NCBI RefSeq assembly: GCF_000388065.1
Contig: NW_009242977.1
Span: forward strand, 1,574,022 to 1,602,124
Source of the DNA: Fonticula alba
Taxonomy: Eukaryota; Opisthokonta; Rotosphaerida; Fonticulaceae
Direction of reading: 5' to 3'
Length of the DNA: 28,103 nt
Numbering within the stretch: the stretch's first letter is position 1; every line of letters starts with the position of its first letter. Of this stretch, positions 9,649 through 18,566 are shown one piece after another. A model generated the notes under the pieces. It saw nothing but the letters and a program-made list of their open reading frames with translations, made no database searches and was not told the origin of the DNA. The position numbers and the translations under genes are program-made.

Positions 9649-12600
9649 ATGGCCACCTCGGGGCTCGCTTCCATCCTGGAGGGCATCGTCCTCTCCAGCG
9701 ATGTACAAACTCTGGTTGCCTCGATGGAGCGCCAGTTCGCCGAGTCGCCGGACCTCTTGGCCGCTCCAGGGGCCGAGCTCTCCTGCGAGGATGCCTCCCG
9801 CATCCGGACCCTCTTCCGCGCGGCTCAGATCATCCTCCCAAAGCTCCCGGCCACTGAGCAGGTGCGTCCCATATGCCCATCCGCCTTGCCCCCCCCCCCC
9901 CTTCTCGCCTCCTAACTCTCGCTCTGTCCATCTCCCGCCTCGGCCGCGCCTGTAGGCCGCCGTTTGCCGCGATCTCCTTGTGCGCTTCGTCATGCCGGCA
10001 TTGCTCCTTCGTCGGGCCGCCTTCGAAGCGCTGGCCCCCTTCCTGGCCCGGCTGTCCTGGGCATTCCCCGCGCACATGGGTCTCCCCCTGTTCCGCGCGG
10101 TGGTTGCCCTGCTGGAAAGCTACGCCAACTCGGCGCTTGACACCCTCGCCTGGCCGGCCGCCTCGGCCGGGGCCATGGACACCGTGGCGCCCTTCCTCCA
10201 GGAGGCCATCACCCGGTGCCTGGTTCCAGCGGCTGACCTTCTGGAGGCCACCCCGGCCCGTGCGGCGACCGCCCCCGCCGGCTGCGACGCCGATCAAGTC
10301 CTCCGCGTGGCGTACATGCTCAACTCCCTGGTTGTGAGCGCCCCGGCTGCCGGTGCTGCCGTCGACTCGGCCTCCGAGGCCGATCTCCTTGACCACCTCA
10401 GCCAGACCCTCCTGCCGATCGTTTGGGCCCTCTGCGACACCACGCACCAGCCCCTGCTCAAGTACCTGTGCCAGCACATCATCCCCGGGCTCCAGCGCCT
10501 CGGGACCCTGGCCCCAGCCACGGTGGTCGATTTCTCCTGGCAAACGGTCATCCATCTGGCCGGCCGTGAGCAGGCCTTCACCCGCAATGAGGCCATCTCG
10601 CTGATGGCCAATTTCATTCCCCGCTACATTGACCTTGGCACGGTCGACGGCGACACCGGCCGGAGTGTCATCCAGTCGGATACCATGCGCGATTTGCTGA
10701 CGGTACGCAGGCATCCGCACATACGCCCCTGCCTCCCCTTCTCGGCCATGGTCACCCACTAACTTGCCGGTCTTTCGGCCCGGCCCCTCCCCTCGCTGCA
10801 GTTTGGCCTCCTTTCCGAGGACTCGCTCGTTTCCAAGCGCAGCATCTACCTGCTGGATCACATTGTCACCCATCTCAACAAGAGCGGCGCCTTCACCCAT
10901 GAGCAGAGCCCCAACTGGATCAGGTACCGCCCATCCGACACATTCCCGCACATGTGCCCCCATCTCGTGCAAGTCCCCCCCCCCCCCCCCTCCTCCCTCT
11001 GTTCTCCTGACCCCAAACCATCTAGCCCTGGCACTCCCATCTCCGAGGCCGCCGCCCTGTGGGAGCGCTTCTTCCTGGTGTTCAACACCTTCAATGAGGC
11101 CACCCTGCACCTGATCCTTCCCCTGCTGGCGTACCTGCCGCGGCTCATCCAATGCCTGCCCCGGTGCTGGTGGGAGATCCTCCTGAAGATGCTGCTGGAG
11201 AACCGCAACCCCTCGGTCCGCCGGAGCGCCTTCCTGCACATCTTCCAGATTCGGCTGTCCGCCAGCCAGGCGGTCCCCGACCAGGCCGAGTACTCCGAGG
11301 CCCTGAGCACCGAGATGGCTGCCACCATGTGCCCGCAGTTTGCCGCTCCGGCCAACTGGGACTTCCTCTTCGGTGCGCGCACGCATCCCTTGCCTGCCGG
11401 GGGTGGCCCGCTCTGCGCTGCTTTTCCCTTTGCCTTTCCCCCCCCTCTCTCTCCCTCCCTTCCCGCACTCGCCAGCAGCAAACTCACCACCATTTGACGC
11501 GTGGGACGGGGGAACAAAAAAAACGAAAAAAAAAAAAAAACAATTGTCATAACCCCGCCCAAATCCAGACCACATCCTTCCGCAGCTGAATGACGCGTAC
11601 TTCCGCAACCGCGGCCTGGGGACCTTGGTGTCGCACTTCGGCGAAATGTTCACCGACTTCCTGCTGAACTACATGGCGGCCCAGACGGCCCCAGGCCAGC
11701 AGGCGGACTTCTCGCGCCAACTTCTCGGGGCCGCCTGTGCCAAGCACGTTCAAAGCTCGGCCGCCCTCTATGTCATCCGGATGTTCTCCTCCGATCGGCT
11801 GCCATCGGCCGGGTCGCTGAACGCCTGGTCCGGCCAGCAGATCCACATGATTGCCACGCAGCTGGCCGATCCCTTCTACAATACCACCCCTCGCAAGCGC
11901 ATGCTCCTGGAGTGGTATGCCTTCCAGGCGGTGGCCCAGTGTGTCGACCCGCGGGACATGTGCTTCGGCATCTTCACCGACCTCCTGGCCACCATGGAGT
12001 CGGATGCTCTCTTTGTCGAGGGTGGCCCGGTGGCCACCAGCTTCACCCGGTGGATGGTCAGCCATTTCCCGGGCCTGGCCCCGGCTGACCACCTGCCCGA
12101 GGACCGCCCGCCGGTGGACCTGGACAGCATGCGGCCCACCAACCGGGCGCCCGTGCTGCTGGAGCGCTTCTTCGCCGAGCAAAACTCCTACGCCAGCCTG
12201 CCCGCTCATGAGAGCGCCTTCGACGACCTGTACGGCCAGCATCGGGCCCGTGCGCGCGGCTTGGCCCGGCTCCTGGCGCTCCTCTGGTCCCCGGTGACCC
12301 ACCACCATCTGTCCAATGCCCTGGCCCGGCATTACACCCCGGAGGCCGTGGCTCGGCATCCTATTCGCGCGGCCCTGCTGGCCGCCTGTCTGCTTGGTCA
12401 GCAGCAGGGCCAGGGCCCGGTGGCCCGTGGTGTCGGGGCTCTGCTTGCGGATCCGGTCATTGCCCTGCTGGAGCAGCTCCTGGCCACGGACCCCGCCGGC
12501 CAGCTGCCCTTCTACCTGAACCTCGACGAGGCGGTGATCGAGGCCACCGAGGGGGCGCTGGCCGCCCCGGGGCTGGGGCTCGGCCCACGGGTGCTGGGCA

Positions 12601-15600
12601 TCATCCTGCCGCAGCTTCGCCAGCATGCCGGGCCGATGCTCCGTCGCCAGGCGGCCGATCCCAGCTCGGAGGGCGAGTCGCCACTCCCGCTGCCCGATGT
12701 CGTGGGGCCCGGCCAGGCGTCTGACTACTCCCTCGCAACCGCGGCTCGCATCGCCGCCTGCACCCAGGCCCTCGGGGCGGCGGTGGCGGCTGCCGTCGGG
12801 GAGCAAGCCATCCGCCCGGTGGACCTGCTGCAGTCGACCGATGTGCCGCTGGTGGCAGCCTTGTGTGCCGGGCATCTGCCGCGCCCAACCAACGAGCCGG
12901 CTTTGGCCGGGGATCGCGGCGCCATGTGGCACGTGGTGCAGAAGCGCTTCTTCACGGCCAAGTGGCGATGCCTGGCCGGGCTGGCACCGGCCCTGGACGG
13001 CGACATGGCCACCGTGCATCGGCTGCTGAGTCGGTGCGCCGCCGACATCCCGCTCATCTATGCCCTGGAGTCGGTGCCCCTGGTCCAGGCCCTGAGCCGC
13101 ATGCTGGATGTCTGCCGGCAGGTGGAGCTCCATGCTGGGGCGTCGGAGCGGACCGTGCCCGCCGATGTTCTGGCGGATCTGGTTCGCTCGGCCACGGTCG
13201 CCGTCCAGGAGGTCATCAGCCATGCCCGTCAGGCGCGGCCCCTGCTGGAGGCCTGTGCGGACCTCTGCTTCCATCCGTACCTGCTGGCCGATCCGGACTG
13301 TGTGGACCTGGTGTCCGACTCGATTGACCTGTTCTTCGAGCTTGGGGAGGGCCGGGCCGGCCTGGCCAACCCCATGGCCGACCGGCTGTTTGCCTTCTGG
13401 GCCGGCCAGCCGAAGATGGCCAACATGATGACCGACCCGCCGGTGCACCCGGGTGTCATGGCTGCCATTCGCCAGGCCGCGGCTGCTCCCCCGGTGGCAG
13501 AGGGCCCCCTCGACACGGGGGGCCCGGCCCCGGCCCCGGCCCCGGCCCCGGAAGCCACCCTGCAAAATATCGACCTCTACTTCGACCACTTTGTTCGGGG
13601 CCTGCTCTTCGGCCCGACGCGCAGCCGTGGTGGGCGCATCGAGCATTCGACGCAGGAACTCCTGGACCATGAGATTCGGCTTCTGGCCCCGGGTGTGCAG
13701 GAGCGCCTGTATGCCGCCGGGACCCTCTGGCCCAGCGTCTTCGACCGGGACTCCATGTGCCGGGCGCGCTTCCTTTCGCTGCTGGTTCGACTGCGACCGG
13801 AGGTGGAGCATGAGCGCGCCTTTGCCGAGCGCCTGGCCGCTCGACTGCTGGAGCACAACTCCCCGCCACTCGGATCGGCCACGCGCTACTTCGACAATAC
13901 CCCGGTTCACCGGCATAAGATTCGCCTCTGGCAGGCCACCCTGGTTCTGCTGGATCTGGTCACAGCCGAGCCGGTGGCTCGGGACATTTGCTCCCAGCTG
14001 ACGACCATTCTCTCCAAGTTCGAGAACAGCATGGGCGTCCGGAACCTCATCGAGTGGGGCTTCATCCGCCTGCTCCGCCGCTTCCCCGGCATGATTGAGG
14101 AGTTTGTGTGCAGGTACGTGCACTTTTCAGCCCCGTGGCTGCCACAGGGCAAGAGCATCTTTTCCTGTGTGTATGTGTGCGCGCACTTTTTTTTTGTCCT
14201 CCCACTCACCCCTGCACTCCCATCTACCAGCCTCTACATGGACTACGCCGCGCGCCCGCAGCAGGTGTGCTCCATGTCGAAGGTGCTCTTCCAGTCGTGT
14301 CGCCTGGCCGCGCACTCCCTGCCGGCTGACGAGCACCTGGCCCTCATGGTCCGCGCCATCTCCGTCATGACCCCCTGGCAGGTGTCCAACAACTATAGCA
14401 TCCGCTTTGTGGCTGTGCACACTCTGCAACAGCTTTACGCTCTGGCTCTGTCACTGTGCGCTGCTTTGTCCGCCGCCCCCCCGGAAAGACCCCCCCTTTC
14501 GCCTTTCGAGCCGCCTCTCCCACGTGAACAAGATGAGCCCCAGTGATGACTCTAACTGCCACGCACTTCCCCCTCCGTTGGACTCCCTCCCCAACGCAGT
14601 GGCTATGAGAAGGCCTCCCTTCCGGCCGATCCCTTCGCCCATTTCACCTACAACAACCCGGAAATCGAGAAGCATGTGGCCAAGCTGCTGGAGGACTACT
14701 TCTATGGCGAGTTCGATGCCCAGCGGGACTTTACCCTGGACTTCATCTTCAATCGCTTCATCTTCCTGATTGGCACGGCCCCGGATGAGTCCATCTCTGG
14801 CGTGCGTATCATACTTGCATTTGGTCCATCTGCGCCTGCTGCATCGTCGTCCTGGATATCCACATGTGTCCGCATCTTCGCCTGCTCACGCCCTCTCGTC
14901 TCCACCTCTCCCTCTCCACTTCGCTCATCTCCCTCGCCCGGCCAACCACCAGGCCTCCTTCTGGATCATCGACCCCCGGCCAACAACCACCGTGGCGTCC
15001 ATCTTCGGGGAGGATTCCTGCACGCCGCTGCCGGTCCTGCGCGGCTTCGGTGGCGATGCGCCAGATCAGGCCTTCGAGGATGCGGCACAGGTGGCTCCAG
15101 CGGCCGGCGGGGCGGCCGACCTCGGCACCAACTTCCAGCGTAAGACCATGGCCCCGTGGGAGTTGATGCTGGCGGCCGATGTGGACCAGGCGCCGATTCT
15201 CTCCCCGACGCCGACCACCCACCGTGTCACTCGGGATCTCATTGTCATTGCATCCCTGGTTGACAAGGCCCCGAACCTGGGCGGGCTCAGCCGGACATGC
15301 GAAATCTTCGGCGTTCGCCTGCTGGTGGTCCGGGACATTCGCGTTCGCTCGCAGGCGGTCTTCCGCTCGGTGAGCATGAACTCCCAAAGCTGGCAGCCGA
15401 TGCGCGAGTGCGCCGAGGAGGACCTGGCCACCTACCTGGCTGAGCTCCGTACCGAGGGCTATTCCCTGGTGGGTCTCGAACAGACGGCCGACAGTGTCAT
15501 TCTCGGCCGGCAGACTCTGGCCGGGCTTCCCTCCAAGCGCATTGCCCTGCTTCTGGGCCGCGAAAGCGACGGCATCCCCCAGCACCTGATCCCGATGTTG

Positions 15601-15948
15601 GACACTTGCCTGGAGATCCCGCAGGTCGGCATGACTCGGTATGTAATGCTGCATCGGGATCTTCCCGGCGTTGTTGCCCTTTTCCTTTGCTTTTGCTCCC
15701 CCGCCGTGTCGCCCCTTTGCCGTGTCTTTGCTGCGGGGACGCCTGGCTCCGGAGTATGTGTGTGCTCATGTGCTGACCCCCCCCCCCCTGCGTCCCCATC
15801 ATCCAGCTCTTTGAATGTGCATGTCAGCGGCGCGATCGCCATTTGGGAGATCACCCTGAATAACTACATCTCCACTCTGGCCGCTGCGGACATCATGGAC
15901 GATGAGGATACCAACGCCACCATCGGCACGGTCGCCAGTGATGATTGA
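9649..15948 (+). CDS. TRM3: tRNA (guanosine-2'-O)-methyltransferase, TRM3/TARBP1 type
   Basis: SPOUT-family enzyme that uses S-adenosylmethionine to methylate the ribose of G18 in tRNA D-loops (yeast Trm3, human TARBP1). Exons: 9649-9861, 9956-10702, 10802-10923, 11026-11372, 11569-14113, 14231-14455, 14600-14801, 14953-15638, 15807-15948; every join keeps phase, giving 1742 aa (human about 1620). Residues 1-1550 are a helical repeat platform typical of the family. The catalytic domain (about 1560-1742) has all three SpoU motifs: NLGGLSRTCEIFG (N1575, R1581), LLLGRESDGIP (E1671) and SLNVHVSGAIAIWE (S1697, N1699). The start context is AAGATGG at the head of an open frame. CTAAC-like branch sites are visible in introns 1, 2 and 6. 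Exon 5 carries an Ala-Pro run. Identity is very secure; small uncertainty remains at individual joins. Confidence 0.95.
11373..11568 (+). other. TRM3 intron 4 with A-tracts and a decoy acceptor
   Basis: Donor GTGCGC; true acceptor ATCCAG ending at 11568, giving G|AC = Asp then HILPQLNDAYF. A second CAG at 11583-11585 would join as GCT GAA TGA and stop, so it cannot be the productive site. A8 (11516-11523) and A15 (11526-11540) tracts lie just upstream of the CATAAC branch-like site. Confidence 0.85.
13524..13550 (+). repeat. (CCGGCC)n coding repeat in TRM3
   Basis: Four and a half CCGGCC units (GGGGCC class on the other strand) encode the alternating Ala-Pro run between the platform segments of TRM3. 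The period equals two codons. Confidence 0.85.
14114..14230 (+). other. TRM3 intron 5 (117 nt, stop-free, 3n)
   Basis: Donor GTACGT after ...TGTGCAG, T-rich tract, acceptor TACCAG ending at 14230. Its length is a multiple of three and it has no stop in the gene's frame, so retention would add 39 residues. Strong splice signals and the non-conserved, T-rich content argue that it is normally removed. Confidence 0.8.
15639..15806 (+). other. TRM3 intron 8 (168 nt, stop-free, 3n)
   Basis: Donor GTATGT after ...ATGACTCG; a 12-C run (15777-15788); acceptor ATCCAG ending at 15806. The split codon CG|C gives the Arg immediately before SLNVHVSG, exactly as in the family. Retention would keep the frame and insert 56 residues into motif 3. 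Confidence 0.9.
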
Positions 15949-16094
15949 GACGCACCTGCTGCCTTCTGTTCTCCGTGAGCCATGTCTGCCTGGCCATCAG
16001 GCAGACCTGCCCTGTCCTCCGCTGTGACAAAACAACACCCCCTCTCGCCGGGCATTGACGATCCCCAATGAGGGCAGGCGAGAGGGATGACACA

Positions 16095-16100
16095 AATAAA
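16095..16100 (+). terminator. Candidate poly(A) signal of TRM3
   Basis: AATAAA lies 147 nt after the TRM3 stop on the sense strand, a normal place for a cleavage signal. It is only about 40 nt from the stop codon of the convergent gene. Confidence 0.6.
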
Positions 16101-16140
16101 GACCCCCCCTCAGGCCCGGCGTGATTTTGCACATTTTGCT

Positions 16141-17445
16141 CTATTCATCCTCCTCCTCACAGATAAAGGGTATCCCACGTCGGCGACAGACAAGACGTGC
16201 ATTCCGCCGGAGAAAGGGCAACTGCCGGGGGTGGGAAAGGGCCACAGCTCCCCCGAACAGGACCCCAGGACGAGGGGACTTCCGCCGAGCAGGCCAAAGC
16301 ATGGCTCCAATCAGCTCGCGGGGTGCTGATGCGCCCGTCCCGGCGCTCAGCTGTCGAAGAAGATGCAACCAGCGGAGGTCCAAGCAAGGCCGGAAGCGGA
16401 GTGCCCGCTCTCGAGACGTGGGGCTGCTGCTGCCGGCCACCAAAACCGTGGTTGTGGCTCCCGCCTGTGAGGCCTGCTTTGAGGCCTCCACCAAGGCCAC
16501 CACCTCGACAGTGGTCGGTGCTGGGGGGGCATCCTGCAGGAGCTCCTTGGCTCGGGCCAGTTCTCGAAGGTATGCGGCCTCGGAAATGCCCCGGGACTGG
16601 GCCTGCGCCAGAGCATGGCGGTCAAACTCCGCCACTCGCCGGTTAGTCTCCTCGACGGCGGCCTTTTCCTTTTCGGCTGAGCTCCGGGAAAGCCGGGCAA
16701 GGGCCCGAGTTGCCTGGACAGCTGCTTGCGCATCTCCGGCTGCCACCGCCAGGTCAATGCGGATCTGCAAGCCACTCGGGCGCTTTGGGTAGAGATTTTC
16801 GGCCGCCGTGCGGGCCAGATACACTCGGGTTTGGGCCCGCGCCCGAGCGTCCCAGGGGGCGTGTTCCAGGTACTCACGCATGGCCCGCGCACTGCGCAGG
16901 CGCTCCCCCGCGTGGGTGTAAATCGACAAGCCGGCCCGGCGCAGGAGCTGGGCCTCGGCATCGGCCGGGGTAAAGGCCCGGACCGAGCCCTTCGGTCGGC
17001 CACGACCACGCTTGACTGGCGGAGCAGGTGCCTCGGTCTTAATCTCGGCCTGGGGGTGTGGAGGCTCGTCGAAATGCGGACTGAGGGGATTTGGGTCGGA
17101 TCGCATGATGGAACCACCGTGTCCGGCCCCGGGGGAGCTGGATGGCGGCTCGGACTTGATGGTGACCGGAGCCGGATTTGGTGTTTGATCTGAATAGTGG
17201 ATCTCCGACCGAGAAAGGTCGAAGAAGGTATTTCCGGTGGCACTGGTGGAATCCATTGAAGATTGTGCAGAAGGGCTTTCCATCCCGGGGCCAAGGTGGA
17301 CAGGTGGCTGCTGCCAGCAGCTGTGTGACAAGCGCAGGCGCTTTCTGTGTGGAGGAAACATCATACGGAGGGGGGGTTAGATCGAGCGAGAACTGACATT
17401 AAGAGACGAACGAGCCGTACCGTGCGCTCGACTCCTCAGCTTTCA
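16141..17445 (-). CDS. AT-hook protein of unknown family
   Basis: I do not recognise a family. Exon 1 is 17445-17420 (26 nt) and exon 2 is 17344-16141. The 75-nt intron (17345-17419) has donor GTACGG, a CTAAC branch site and acceptor ACACAG; the split codon CG|A keeps frame, giving 409 aa starting MKAEESSARKRLRL. Visible features: a basic KRLR patch at residues 10-13, two psi-K-x-E sumoylation-type motifs (IKSE 71-74, IKTE 110-113), and an AT-hook GRGRPKG (122-128), which binds the minor groove of AT-rich DNA. A long Ala/Arg/Glu-rich, probably helical region follows, with an acidic EEEDE end. A nuclear, DNA-binding role is inferred. An alternative start is the unspliced MMFPPHRKRL at 17364. 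The last 80 residues look less protein-like, so the true 3' end could differ. Confidence 0.6.
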
Positions 17446-17516
17446 TTGCACTTTGGGGTGGGGTGGGATGGGGTGGTGGGAGGAAGTACGGGGGGAGTGA
17501 GTGGTTGAGTGAGCGA

Positions 17517-17532
17517 GCGAGAGAGCGAGAAC

Positions 17533-17570
<38 letters not shown>

Positions 17571-17624
17571 GAGAGAGGGAGAGAGGAAGAGGGAGGGAGA
17601 GACGAAGAGGGAGGGAGAGACGAA

Positions 17625-17670
<46 letters not shown>

Positions 17671-17678
17671 GAGGGGGA
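17517..17678. repeat. GA/CT microsatellite with embedded 18-bp tandem repeat
   Basis: About 160 nt of nearly pure purine (GA)n. In the middle an 18-nt unit, GAAGAGGGAGGGAGAGAC, occurs twice in full (17586-17603, 17604-17621) with a third partial copy. On the sense strand of the AT-hook gene it is a CT tract starting about 70 nt before the ATG. Confidence 0.95.
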
Positions 17679-17973
17679 GAGGGTTGAGTAGGAGGGCGGC
17701 GAACGATCGGACAACCACCCGGCGGGAGAGGCATCGATGGCGCAGTGGGACCGGGTAGAACTTGGGACCGGGACAGCGGATGAATGGCCATCTTGATCGG
17801 AGGAGAACTGGCTTCCCTTCTGTATGGCGAGCCAGAAAATCGGGATGCCAGGATTTTGAATTCAACGACGGTGCGCAACACCCGGGGACATGCATGCGCG
17901 ATCTGGTGGTTAGCGGCATACGAGGACTGCCAACTGAGCGGGGCATGAACCCTCTCCCCACAGGAACAGGACC

Positions 17974-17992
17974 GGGGGGGGGGGGGGGGGGG
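17974..17992. repeat. G19 homopolymer
   Basis: Nineteen consecutive G in the spacer between the AT-hook and UPF0658 genes. Its length may not be exact in the assembly. Confidence 0.9.
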
Positions 17993-18566
17993 CCAGAGAC
18001 GCGGCGGGGCCGAAGGCCAGTGCGAAGGCAGTACAGGATCCCCCCATTTATGACGGTCCTGCTGGATACTCAGACAATATCAGAACACGCCCGCCCCCCT
18101 GCCGATCGTGCCTGCGGCCGGCTGGCGTGGCGTGTTCGTCCTCTCGCCCCCCGGTGGGCTCCTGCGACGCCCGAGAAGAAGACGCACAGCAGGAGGGGAA
18201 ATGTGCGAGGGTCTCATGCCGATGACAGGGTGCCCCCGGGGGCGGATACCCAGGATACACACACACACACACAGGCGAAGGGGGAGGAGGGTTCTATGAA
18301 TGTATTTTGGACATGGCCGCCAGCGGGCACGAGGGAGGGGAGAAAGACAAGCAAGAGGGGTGGTGGGACGTGTGCATGTGGGGAGGGAGACCACTCGAAG
18401 GGGACGACGGGGAAGGAAAGGAGGGAGGAAGGGCCCCAGGGGGGGGGGGGGAGGGGGGGGAGACAGAGAGACAAGGCGCATATCGCCGAGCATGGGGATT
18501 GCCCGGATTTTCCTCCGCGGCCCCGAGCGCTCTCCCACGCAGCACGCGAGGGGAGACATCAAGGGG

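Larger units (their letters stand above)
17446..18566. promoter_or_regulatory. Spacer: UPF0658 3' flank and AT-hook gene promoter
   Basis: Both flanking genes run on the minus strand, so this 1.1 kb holds the 3'UTR of one and the promoter/5'UTR of the other. It contains the GA/CT microsatellite (17517-17678), a palindrome TTGAATTCAA near 17855, a G19 run (17974-17992), a short CA tract near 18258 and a G-run near 18440. No AATAAA is seen on the minus strand and no ORF is convincing. Confidence 0.6.

Noticed and set aside
9830-11653. 607-codon open frame on the - strand
   Set aside because: Antisense to TRM3 exons 2-5 and spans four of its introns; no family resemblance.
11547-14123. 858-codon open frame on the - strand
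   Set aside because: It is the mirror of TRM3 exon 5, which has clear family evidence on the other strand; stop codons are rare in antisense of GC-rich genes.
17345-17364. Start of the AT-hook protein at the tandem ATG 17364
   Set aside because: Kept only as an alternative: a CTAAC branch site, acceptor ACACAG and an upstream ATG with an in-phase donor favour splicing through it.
17511-17690. GA-rich block as a CRISPR-like array
   Set aside because: It is a dinucleotide microsatellite with an 18-bp tandem unit and no unique spacers, in a spliceosomal-intron genome.
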